Below are positions 45,151-52,618 of a stretch of 64,000 bases of DNA, piece after piece. Each line of letters begins with the position of its first letter. Within the stretch, counting starts at the first letter, position 1. The notes beneath the pieces were generated by a model. That model worked only from the letters and a program-made list of their open reading frames with translations, ran no database searches and was not told the origin of the DNA. Location of the stretch: NCBI GenBank assembly GCA_965220535.1, contig OZ244833.1, positions 2,728,001 to 2,792,000 on the forward strand, in the 5' to 3' direction. Source of the stretch: HK1 sp965220535 (lineage in GTDB: Bacteria > Pseudomonadota > Gammaproteobacteria > HK1). Made by a program: the position numbers and the translations under genes.

Positions 45151-45184
45151 TTTATGCTTTTCGGAAATCCGTATTCGGTCCTAC

Positions 45185-45359
45185 TTAATACTTAAGTGTC
45201 GGTAGCAGTTCCGCAGGCACGAGATACGACACCAAAAGCCCGAAGCCAAAGCCGCTGATCGCGTGGATCACGATGATCGCAACCGTCATCTGCCACAAAG
45301 CCAGTTTCGAAAAGAGGACGTACTCTTTTTTCGGCTAGGATGTATTTTTTTGCCGACAT
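45185..45359 (-). pseudogene. small membrane-protein gene, frames disrupted at A-runs
   Basis: On the minus strand a good membrane segment (LALWQMTVAIIVIHAISGFG, then GLLVSYLVPAELLPTLKY and a TAA at 45185) lies in a frame with no start codon. The nearest ATG (45359) starts MSAKK in another frame, and the pieces IHPSRKK and EYVLFSKL occur in sequence in two frames, switching at runs of seven and six A. It reads like one small gene of about 58 residues with two slips. Weak but suggestive. Confidence 0.4.
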
Positions 45360-45501
45360 TTTTCTTCCTCGATACTTGTCGAGATCCAATCGATGGTCTG
45401 CGCCGATGCCGCCTTGATGCCGCTGGCCCGACCCGCCTTTTCGACGCCGAGAAGGATCTACGCTCGATGATTCGAGGGGGATCGGGCGGAGGATATCTCG
45501 A

Positions 45502-45774
45502 CTAATTCCCTCCGGTTCCGAAAAAGATCATCAGTATTCCGGCAACCGCACCCCCGAGAGAGGAGAAGGTGATGATCCTCCAAGTGAGGCGTTCGTCTAA
45601 CTTGAAAAACTCGTTTCGCAGGTTCGAAAACTCGCTTTTAAGAGATGAAATATCGGAAGCGATTTTTTCGGTAGACTTCTCGATCCGATCCGTCGTCGCT
45701 TCGAGCGTCGCGATTCTGACTCGGGTATCGATAGAGATATCCTCGAGCCGGTCGATCCTTTTTTCTTCGCTCAT
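45502..45774 (-). CDS. coiled-coil plus C-terminal membrane protein, copy A
   Basis: 90 residues from ATG 45774. The first 65 form an amphipathic coiled coil (RIDRLEDISIDTRVRIATLE, IEKSTEKIASDISSLKSEFS, NLRNEFFKLDERL), then one membrane span (IITFSSLGGAVAGILMIFFG). This plan recalls XhlA/haemolysin-type phage proteins and Bdr-like proteins, but no phage genes are near. One of three tandem paralogues about 530 bases apart, all minus strand. Function unknown; a membrane-anchored coiled coil probably forms oligomers. Confidence 0.7.
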   Translation of the reverse strand: MSEEKRIDRLEDISIDTRVRIATLEATTDRIEKSTEKIASDISSLKSEFSNLRNEFFKLDERLTWRIITFSSLGGAVAGILMIFFGTGGN

Positions 45775-46027
45775 TGCATCCTCTCCTGTTTCGCTTGATC
45801 CCGCTCATCGCCTTCTCAGGCATTCCACTCAACCTTCCTTACGCGGTCTCCCCGCTTCGTTTCCCCGGTCACATTCTATTGCTGACCAGCGCTCCGCCTT
45901 CGGTTCGGCATTCGAGCAGCGAAGCGCTCGCCTGATCGAGCCTCGCAAGTCGAGCCCTAGCCCTCCCATCGATACCGAAGGATCTACGCTCGATGATTCA
46001 AGGGAGATTGGGCGAAGGAGATTCCGA

Positions 46028-46321
46028 CTAATTTCCTCCGGTTCCGAAAAAAATCGTCAGTATTCCGGCAACCGCACCCCCGACCGAGGAGAAGGTGATG
46101 ATCCTCCAAGTGAGGCGTTCTCCTAACTTGAAAAACTCGTTTCGCAGGCTCGAAAACTCGCTCCGAAGATTCGAAAAATCGTCTCTAAGAGACGAAACAT
46201 CGGAAGCGATCTTATCCGTAGACGCTTTTATTTCCACGATCATCCGATCATGAGATTCTATCGAGACCTTGTTCTCGATATAAAGCACTTCGAGCCGGTC
46301 GATCCTTTTCTCTTCGCTCAT
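46028..46321 (-). CDS. coiled-coil plus C-terminal membrane protein, copy B
   Basis: 97 residues from ATG 46321, seven longer than copy A because of an extra heptad (FSNLRSEFSSLRNEFFKLG). The start (MSEEKRIDRLEVL) and the membrane span (VGGAVAGILTIFFGTGGN) are almost those of copy A; the middle (YIENKVSIESHDRMIVEIKA) differs. The spacers between the copies also match in part (CATTGCATCCTCTCCTG and CATCGCATTCTCTCCTG before each start), so whole gene-plus-leader units were copied. Confidence 0.7.
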   Translation of the reverse strand: MSEEKRIDRLEVLYIENKVSIESHDRMIVEIKASTDKIASDVSSLRDDFSNLRSEFSSLRNEFFKLGERLTWRIITFSSVGGAVAGILTIFFGTGGN

Positions 46322-46561
46322 CGCATTCTCTCCTGTTTCGATTGATCCCCCACTCTTGCAGTGTACTCGTATTTTCGCACCCGATCTACCCCGCTTTGCT
46401 CCTCCCGTCGCGCTGTTATTGACCGGTGCATCTTGCCGCTCGTTCGGTTCGGCGCTTGGGCGGTGAGGCGCCCCTTCGTTCGATCTTCGCCGGCATCGAA
46501 TCCAAAGGGTGGACGAATCCTCAAGGTGCGGCGGAGGGAGTGCGAGTGGGGAGACCGAAGG

Positions 46562-46825
46562 CTATTTCCCGAAGTGGGCCGCGATAAGCCCCGCAACCGT
46601 TCCTCCGACCGCGGAAGCGATGAGGATCTTCCATGCGAGCCGCTCCCCAAACTTGAAAATCCCGATCCGAAGATTCGAAAAATCGCTTCTAAGAGACGAA
46701 ACATCGGAAGCGATTTTTTCGGCAGACTGCTCGATCCGATCCGTCTTCGCTTCGAGCGTCGCGACTCTGGCCCGGGTATCGATAGAGATATTCTCGAGCC
46801 GATCGATCCTTTTTTCTTCGCTCAT
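46562..46825 (-). CDS. coiled-coil plus C-terminal membrane protein, copy C
   Basis: 87 residues from ATG 46825. N-terminal half matches copy A (EEKRIDRLENISIDTRARVA; DRIEQSAEKIASDVSSL); the membrane part is different (WKILIASAVGGTVAGLIAAH, ending FGK). It is the most divergent of the three in the membrane span and lacks the FGTGGN end. The upstream 300 bases (46826-47137) repeat parts of the spacer seen between the other copies, including a GTACTCGTATT(T/A)(C/T)CG piece. Confidence 0.7.
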   Translation of the reverse strand: MSEEKRIDRLENISIDTRARVATLEAKTDRIEQSAEKIASDVSSLRSDFSNLRIGIFKFGERLAWKILIASAVGGTVAGLIAAHFGK

Positions 46826-47137
46826 CGCATTCTCTCCTGTTTCGATTGATCCCCCACTTTGCGCAATGTACTCGTATTACCGCACCCGGTCTACCCCGCT
46901 TTGTTTCTCCCCCGTCGCGCTGTCGTTGACCGGCGTTCCACCGTCTTCGGTTCGGATCGGCAGTGCCTTTCGGTCGAGCCTCGCAAGATTCGAAGGCCGA
47001 GCGCAAGGAGGGTCGATTGCATCGAATCCCCAAGGTGAGCGAGCCTTGCGAGTCTGGATGGGGAAAGCGAGGGTTCCTACGGGATCGAGACCTCGTTTCG
47101 AGCCTCGAAGGGAGGTCTTTTTTCGATGGACAAAACG

Positions 47138-47175
47138 AAAAAAAGGCGGAGCGGGAAGATATCTCCCGCTCCGCC
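47138..47175 (-). terminator. intrinsic terminator after hsp20
   Basis: On the minus strand GGCGGAGCGGGA pairs with TCCCGCTCCGCC (47145-47156 and 47164-47175 region) around a short GATATC-type loop, followed by TTTTTTT (plus-strand A7 at 47138-47144). Confidence 0.88.
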
Positions 47176-47248
47176 CGGTTTCAGCAAGGCCCGCTTGGAA
47201 GGCCGCTTCGAATCGCCTTCGGGCGATCGGTGGGCCCTCGGCGGACTC

Positions 47249-47713
47249 TCAGGCAGCGACCGCGATGCGCTTGGGCTGCAACGAAGCCCGCTTCGGGATG
47301 ACCACCTCGAGCACGCCGTTCGTTCCGCGAGCGGTGATGGCGTCCGCATCGGCGGTATCGGGCAAGGCGAAGCGGCGGTAGAAACTGCCGTGCGCCCGCT
47401 CGATCCGACGGTATCCCTCGTTCCGGCTTTCGCCCTCGCCTTCGCTCTTGTTCTCGCTGCGGGCCTCGAAGGTGCGCTCGCCTTTGATCGAGAGGAAGCC
47501 GCTTTCCGTGGTGATCTCGATCTTTGCGGGATCGACCCCGGGAATATCGGCGGTAATCAGGAAGTCCTTGTCGCTCTCCTTGATATCCACCGCCGGAATC
47601 CAAGCGCTCGAAGCCGGGTTCGACTCCCGACGGGCCGCGACGCCCGCGGGAAAAGCGCGGCTCGTCTCGTTGCGCAGCATGGCGCGCAAAGGGTTGTAAG
47701 CGTTGATTAGCAT
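47249..47713 (-). CDS. small heat-shock protein (Hsp20/alpha-crystallin)
   Basis: 154 residues from ATG 47713 with AAGGAG upstream. A cytoplasmic ATP-independent chaperone that holds unfolding proteins. The alpha-crystallin domain spans about residues 38-142: WIPAVDIKESDKDFLITADI, PGVDPAKIEITTESGFLSIK, GERTFEAR, then SFYRRFALPDTADAD and GVLEVVIPK, the conserved A-x-x-x-n-G-v-L motif (ARGTNGVL). A Lys/Glu-rich loop (SENKSEGEGESRNEGY) is longer than usual. Two sigma-32-type promoters lie in tandem upstream and an intrinsic terminator follows, so it is a single-gene heat-shock unit. Confidence 0.94.
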   Translation of the reverse strand: MLINAYNPLRAMLRNETSRAFPAGVAARRESNPASSAWIPAVDIKESDKDFLITADIPGVDPAKIEITTESGFLSIKGERTFEARSENKSEGEGESRNEGYRRIERAHGSFYRRFALPDTADADAITARGTNGVLEVVIPKRASLQPKRIAVAA

Positions 47714-47848
47714 GACAGATCTCCTTGCAGTCGAAGTGGTACTCGTGTTCGGGTGAGCCGACCCTTTTTCATCGCCGAGGCTCGGTTATCGCTTCTCGCC
47801 TCGGCGGTCCTCGCTGTTTGCGACAGTGTCGGCTTCGCTTATCTGAAC

Positions 47849-47876
47849 AGATAGGAACGGGGCGGTTTTTTTCAAG
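47849..47876 (-). promoter_or_regulatory. sigma-32 promoter P1 of hsp20
   Basis: Minus strand: CTTGAA (47871-47876), 14 bases, TCCTATCT (47849-47856). Sigma-32 consensus is CTTGAA, 13-15 bases, CCCCATNT, so the -35 is perfect and the -10 fits six of eight. About 135 bases upstream of the start codon. Confidence 0.7.
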
Positions 47877-48039
47877 CGATCGCTCGCCGGGCATCGTTGC
47901 CTCGAGCGATCGTCATATTCGGTGTCTTACGATTCGACCCTCCCTTTTATCATCGCCGAGGCTCGGGGTGTCGTCTCTGGCGTCTGGCATCGGCGGTTTT
48001 CGCCGTTCTTGCGAGGGGATCGGTTTTGCTTGTCGATAC

Positions 48040-48066
48040 AGATAGGGACGGGGCGGTTTTTTCAAG
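48040..48066 (-). promoter_or_regulatory. sigma-32 promoter P2 of hsp20 (duplicated)
   Basis: Minus strand: CTTGAA (48061-48066), 13 bases, CCCTATCT (48040-48047), seven of eight matches in the -10. The surrounding 150 bases (ATCATCGCCGAGGCTCGG, GGACGGGGCGGTTTTTT) repeat the P1 region about 190 bases away, so the whole promoter segment was duplicated. Confidence 0.75.
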
Positions 48067-48080
48067 CGATCGGTTTCGGG

Positions 48081-48978
48081 GCATCCGGAAGAAGGTCGTG
48101 CCGAAGGCGATATCCCGATGATTTTCGGGATCGCCGCGCGCCGAACCCCGATCGGGGGTTTCGAAGGGGCGGAGGATCGGCAAGGGGTCGGCAAGGAATC
48201 GACAAGGATTCGACAAGGTCTCGACAATCAAGGCGAGTGCGGGTGATGGTCCGATGTTGTCGATCGGGGCAAGGTCGGATCGAAGCTCGCGATATCGGCT
48301 CCCAAGTCTTTTTGGTGACGAGGCGATAGGAGGGATCATGGCAGCAAGGCGCCCGAGCGCGCTTCGTCGCCCTCGCAACACCGGATTCGGGCGAGAATTC
48401 GATTTGCCTCCATCGCTCTTTCTTGTGACCGGATCGCTTCGAGTCGATCGTTCGACCGGCTTTGCGGGCAAAGGAAAAGGCTTCGGGAAAAAACCGCTTC
48501 GGTCGCGAGGGTCTTTTCGAGACCGAAGCGAAGAGGCCGACCGGCAGGAGCGAATTCATCTCGAATCGACGGGGGCCAAGGGGCCAAGGTGCCAAGTGAA
48601 AGGGCTTTCGGTTCTATCGCCCTTCCTTCTTTCGCCGCTGCCTTTGGGGTTCGGCTCGTTCTTTCGATGATTTGCGATATTCTTGCCACCTTGGGAGGTG
48701 GATATCCGATCCTTCCCGAAGGCCGAAAACGCGCCCGTCTTGGCCTTGGCGGCTTTCGATCGCTCGTTTTTCGGATGCACGACTCGGGCTTGGAGGCGAT
48801 CGATCGAGCGATGCCGATCGATCCTTCGGGTCTTATCCTCGTATGATCAACGAATCGCAAGGTTGTCCATCATTCAAAGGGCTTGTATCCCTTCTTTCGA
48901 AGCATCGGCCAATCGACCCCTCGTCATAAAGGCCCGGCGCCGCAATCGATCGGGTCTCCAAGGAGAAAGGTCCGCACC
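48081..48978. other. intergenic region before the channel operon
   Basis: About 900 bases between the hsp20 promoters and the MotA-like gene. Reading frames are open on both strands but none has family-like sequence. I see no terminator with a T-run or RNA gene. The operon promoter should lie in the last 200 bases but I cannot place it. Confidence 0.4.
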
Positions 48979-50070
48979 ATGAGCGTGTCAATGCGTCTTG
49001 CCCTGGCTTTTTATCTGCTTGTCCTTGCCCTGCTGGTCGTCAATATCGTTTACATCGTCGATTGGCCGTTGTGGGTATCCGCGTTGGTGATCCTGCCGAT
49101 GATCGCCGCGTTGGTGGTCGCTCGGATCGCGGAATCGCGGCGCTCATGGGCACCGTGGAATCGCGCGTTATCTTTGTTAGGTTGTTTGCAGATCCTCGGG
49201 GTCATCGGTCTGATGGGCACGGCGGCAACGCTTGCGGCACCGGCATGGCAGGTGATCGACAGCGGCACCAGCGCTTCCGGAGCGGGGCACATGGCGCCGA
49301 TGTTCGTGGCCGCGCTCGTGCTTTACGGCGCCAATCTGTGGCTCGACACCACGCTCGGCGGAAGGCGCGAGGGGGTGGAGCGTATCGCCCGGCTCCTCTC
49401 CGGTCCCCGGCTTTTCCCGAGCCTGATCGCCGCCACGCTGCTATGCGCGGGTTTGATCCTCGCCTTGGAGTGGTACTCCCAAAGCGGCGAGGGGGCGCGC
49501 GAGCTGACCCGTCGGGTGTTGGAGCGGGGCATCATCCCCCCGATCACCTTGCTGCTCTTTTTCTGGGGCGGACTCCTCCTGCTCGGCAAGCGTTGGAACG
49601 CTTGGTATTTGCACCTCGCCTTGGGGCGTTGGCAGGTGGCCAATCGCGAGGGCCAAGGGGATACGGGCGATCCCTTGGCCGTCGGCTTCGAGCGCTTGGC
49701 CCGCGCGGGCGATCGGGCGCAACGCGAGGAGGATCTCCTTCTCCTGCGGCGCTGCTACGAGGAATCCTGTCTCATGCCGCGCTATATCAGCTGGGCGGTT
49801 CCGATTTTGGGCTTTATCGGGACGGTGCTCGGGATATCGTTGGCCGCGGACGGTATCCGTCGCATCATCGCCTCCGATGCCGGTCTGTCGAGCCTTTCGG
49901 GGGATTTGGGCGGGGCGATCGCGCCTTTGGGGATCGCCTTCGACACCACCCTCATCGCCCTTGCGCTGAGCGTGATCCTCACCCTTTTCCTTGCCCTGGT
50001 GCAGCGTAACGAGGAGCGCGCGTTGGCGGATTTGGAGCGGGAGGTGCGCTCGGGGCCCAGAGCGCGATGA
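48979..50070 (+). CDS. MotA/TolQ/ExbB-like proton-channel protein
   Basis: 363 residues from ATG 48979 with AAGGAGAAAGG upstream. About eight hydrophobic spans: LALAFYLLVLALLVVNIVYI, WVSALVILPMIAALVVARI, one near 70-95, 110-130, FPSLIAATLLCAGLILALEW, ITLLLFFWGGLLLLG, then the pair typical of the family: AVPILGFIGTVLGISLAADG and IAPLGIAFDTTLIALALSVI, separated by a short loop with a soluble helical domain before it (ANREGQGDTGDPLAVGFERL). The GTVLG and GIAFDTT motifs correspond to the channel-lining helices of ExbB/TolQ/MotA. The extra N-terminal spans are more than in ExbB (three) and MotA (four). It would form the ring of an ion-driven motor with the next two proteins. First gene of a four-gene overlapping operon. 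Confidence 0.85.
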   Translation: MSVSMRLALAFYLLVLALLVVNIVYIVDWPLWVSALVILPMIAALVVARIAESRRSWAPWNRALSLLGCLQILGVIGLMGTAATLAAPAWQVIDSGTSASGAGHMAPMFVAALVLYGANLWLDTTLGGRREGVERIARLLSGPRLFPSLIAATLLCAGLILALEWYSQSGEGARELTRRVLERGIIPPITLLLFFWGGLLLLGKRWNAWYLHLALGRWQVANREGQGDTGDPLAVGFERLARAGDRAQREEDLLLLRRCYEESCLMPRYISWAVPILGFIGTVLGISLAADGIRRIIASDAGLSSLSGDLGGAIAPLGIAFDTTLIALALSVILTLFLALVQRNEERALADLEREVRSGPRAR

Positions 50071-50654
50071 ATGCCGGCGACGGCGATACGCGGCAAGGGG
50101 GGATCTCCGCGATCGCGGCGCAGGAGGAAAATAATGCGCCGATGATGGCTATCTTCGGCGGCGTCTTCGCCTTGATGCTGGTCTTTTTGCTGATCGTCAA
50201 TATTTTTTCGAGCGAAGTGGTACGGGAGCGTTTGGATCGCGGCTCCGAGGACGGCACCTATCGTATCGAGCGCATGGACGGAGGGGCGGGTTATGTGGTG
50301 ATCGTCTTCCCCGAGGTGCTGCGGGTCGTCGAGACCGGGGAGTCGGTGCCCACCAGCCGGATCTGTCGATCGGACAGTCCTTTTCGGGCCTACGCGCAGA
50401 AGATCTACGCAAGCGATCAGGAGCAGATCGTCTTCGTTCTGCTCGAAGGAAGTATCGGTACGATGTTCGAGGCCCGCGAATGCTTGCGTCGCATGTGGCC
50501 CGAGCGATTGCTCACGATCGGATGGGTGGTGGCCGACAGCGAATTTCTACGCTCGATCTCCCTCGACGAGATCCCCTCCTATATCCGTGAATACTCGCAA
50601 GAGCAGCAAGAGCAGATGCAGCGACGACAACGGCAGCAGCAACAGGATCGATGA
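50067..50654 (+). CDS. single-span membrane protein of the channel operon
   Basis: 195 residues; ATG 50067 overlaps the previous stop (ATGA). Cytoplasmic start of 25 residues, one span (MMAIFGGVFALMLVFLLIVN), then a 145-residue periplasmic domain of alternating strands and helices (YVVIVFPEVLRVVETGE; QEQIVFVLLEGSIGTMFEAR), ending in a Gln/Arg-rich tail (QEQQEQMQRRQRQQQQDR). The topology is that of ExbD/TolR/MotB-type stators, but the span lacks the essential Asp of that family. It may be a scaffold partner of the third gene product. No family recognised. Confidence 0.7.
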   Translation: MNAGDGDTRQGGISAIAAQEENNAPMMAIFGGVFALMLVFLLIVNIFSSEVVRERLDRGSEDGTYRIERMDGGAGYVVIVFPEVLRVVETGESVPTSRICRSDSPFRAYAQKIYASDQEQIVFVLLEGSIGTMFEARECLRRMWPERLLTIGWVVADSEFLRSISLDEIPSYIREYSQEQQEQMQRRQRQQQQDR

Positions 50655-52618
50655 TGCGCGTACGAAGGATCAGGCGGGGGGTGATGCCGGATTTCGCGGG
50701 GGTGGCCCTCGTCGATATCCTCGCCAACGGCGTGGCGATGCTGATTATCGTCATCGTGCTCAGCATCGCCACGCGGATGGAGCGGGAGCAGCGCCATGCG
50801 GAGCAGAGCGAGGAAGTCGGGGCGGTGATGAGCCATCGCTTCAGCACCTCGTTGGTGCTCAACAGCCTCGCCGCCAGCCCGCCGGCGCAGTTGCACGATT
50901 ACGAGAACTCGCCTCTCGACCAGGCTTGGGGGGATCCGGAGATATTGCCGGTCCTCGAACTGCATCGCGGTTTCGTGCGCGAGCCCTATAGCGGGGCGGT
51001 TTGGTCTCGTCGCCTGCTCCTCTCCGAGAGCAATCCGATGCATGCCTGGCTTTCCGATTTCAGCGACGATCGAAAACGACGCCTGCGGATCGATCTTTAC
51101 GATATCGATCAGTTCTATGTGGTGATGGCCATCCTGCGCGACTACGGCATCGTCGGGCGCCATTGGCATTTCGTGCCCGGTTCGCCCTCGCTGGCCGGCG
51201 CTTTTCGCTGCCCGCCGGGAGTGCCCTCGAAGGATTGTCCGCATGTCGCGATGGGCGAGGACGAGCCGGTGGAGTTGCCCGACCTCGCGCGTGCCGGCGG
51301 GTCGCCGGGGGGCGAGGGAGAAGGGGAAGGGGAGGGAGAGGGGGACTGGCCTGCCGACGACGCCTTCGAGGGCGAAGCGGGGGGCGAAGGCGAGTCGTCG
51401 GGTTTTGCCCCCGGTCCGATGCCGAGCGGTGTCGTGCCCGGGGCGAGCGGGCGCGCCGCCGGTTCGACGGGGGGCGAGGGCGAGCGCTTGGCCGGGGGCG
51501 AAGCCGGCGCCGAAGGCATGCCCGGCGGGCAAGGAGGGGCGGGCAGCCAAGGCCGACAAAGAGGCCCGAGGGGTCGGGGTTTCGGCGCCGAGCCGGGATC
51601 GATGGCCGATTCTTCGACTTTGGGCAGCTTCCCCGATATTCGCTCCTCTCGCCGAGGCGGTGGCAGCGGCTCCGGCAGCGGCTCCGGGGAATCGCAGATC
51701 CGCTTTCGTATCGCTTTGCCGGAAACCCTGCGTCAACAGGATCAATCGCCGTCGGGGGGCGAGGGCGATCGCTTGGAGTTGGAAAGCGTTTTCGGGGTCA
51801 TCCTGCGTTATTTGGGGCATCTGCAAGACACCTTGGATACCGGGGGCAGCCCGAGCAATCGCATCCGACGCTTTGCCGAGGAGTTCCCGCACGTCATCGC
51901 GAACCCCCCGCCGCTGACCGCCGAGGAGCGTCGTATCGCTCGAACCTTGGCCCAGGACTTTTCTTATATGCAGTTGCTTAACGGTCTTTCCTATCGTTAT
52001 CGTCCGGTGGCCGTGGAGGTGATGGATCCGCAACCGGCGGACGATGCGATGCTGGTGATCGAGCCGAACCGTTTGATCGAGCGCTTGGGGGTGAATCCGG
52101 GGGTCGCAGCCGAGGTCGATGATTCCTACGCCGACACGGATTCGAGCGATCGGCGGCGGGCAGACCGCGAATCCCTGCCCGAGGGGGCGGGTCGGCCGGT
52201 CGCGCGCGCGGAACTCAACCTGAACGCCTATCCGGGGATCTGGAAAGGAAACGCGATTCCGATCGAGCCCTATTCGGTATTGATGGTGCCGCCGGCGCCG
52301 GCGAGTCCCAACACCGCCTCGGCGGCCGAGGCGATCATGGAGGAGGAGGGCTTTCGTTGGCGGGCGGTGGCTTATGTGAGCCCGGCGCTCGACGATTTCG
52401 TCATCGGCTTCGTATTCGCCCGGCGAGATATCGAGGGTCGTTTGCGTATCCAAGCCGACAGCAATCGGATCAGAATCAACGGCGAATCCTGGTTCACCCA
52501 TTACCGGGAGGCGGTTTTCGGGGCGCGGGGTTGGTTGGTGGCGCTCTATGCCGCGCTGGCCGCGGGTCTGCTGCTGCTGGCTTTGGGTCGCCGCCGCTTC
52601 ACGGGCCGTTTGGCATGA
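50651..52618 (+). CDS. TolR/ExbD-like protein with Gly-rich insert
   Basis: 655 residues; ATG 50651 overlaps the previous stop. N-terminal span ALVDILANGVAMLIIVIVLS with Asp22, matching the VD(I/V)L Asp of ExbD/TolR/MotB that carries protons, followed by a periplasmic region. About residues 215-360 are low-complexity Gly/Glu/Ser/Arg (GGEGEGEGEGEGDWP, GGQGGAGSQGRQRGPRG, GGGSGSGSGSGES), a likely flexible linker. The second half is folded (IRFRIALPETLRQQ, VFGVILRYLGHLQDTLD, YRPVAVEVMDPQPADD) and a C-terminal span (LVALYAALAAGLLLLALGRR) returns to the membrane. Two anchors with a long flexible middle suggest a periplasm-spanning part of an energised complex. Confidence 0.7.
   Translation: MMRVRRIRRGVMPDFAGVALVDILANGVAMLIIVIVLSIATRMEREQRHAEQSEEVGAVMSHRFSTSLVLNSLAASPPAQLHDYENSPLDQAWGDPEILPVLELHRGFVREPYSGAVWSRRLLLSESNPMHAWLSDFSDDRKRRLRIDLYDIDQFYVVMAILRDYGIVGRHWHFVPGSPSLAGAFRCPPGVPSKDCPHVAMGEDEPVELPDLARAGGSPGGEGEGEGEGEGDWPADDAFEGEAGGEGESSGFAPGPMPSGVVPGASGRAAGSTGGEGERLAGGEAGAEGMPGGQGGAGSQGRQRGPRGRGFGAEPGSMADSSTLGSFPDIRSSRRGGGSGSGSGSGESQIRFRIALPETLRQQDQSPSGGEGDRLELESVFGVILRYLGHLQDTLDTGGSPSNRIRRFAEEFPHVIANPPPLTAEERRIARTLAQDFSYMQLLNGLSYRYRPVAVEVMDPQPADDAMLVIEPNRLIERLGVNPGVAAEVDDSYADTDSSDRRRADRESLPEGAGRPVARAELNLNAYPGIWKGNAIPIEPYSVLMVPPAPASPNTASAAEAIMEEEGFRWRAVAYVSPALDDFVIGFVFARRDIEGRLRIQADSNRIRINGESWFTHYREAVFGARGWLVALYAALAAGLLLLALGRRRFTGRLA

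Noticed and set aside
47612..47632. GGTTCGACTCC, like a tRNA T-loop
   Set aside because: Lies inside the hsp20 coding region (antisense) and no cloverleaf can be built around it. No other tRNA-like pattern was found in the window.
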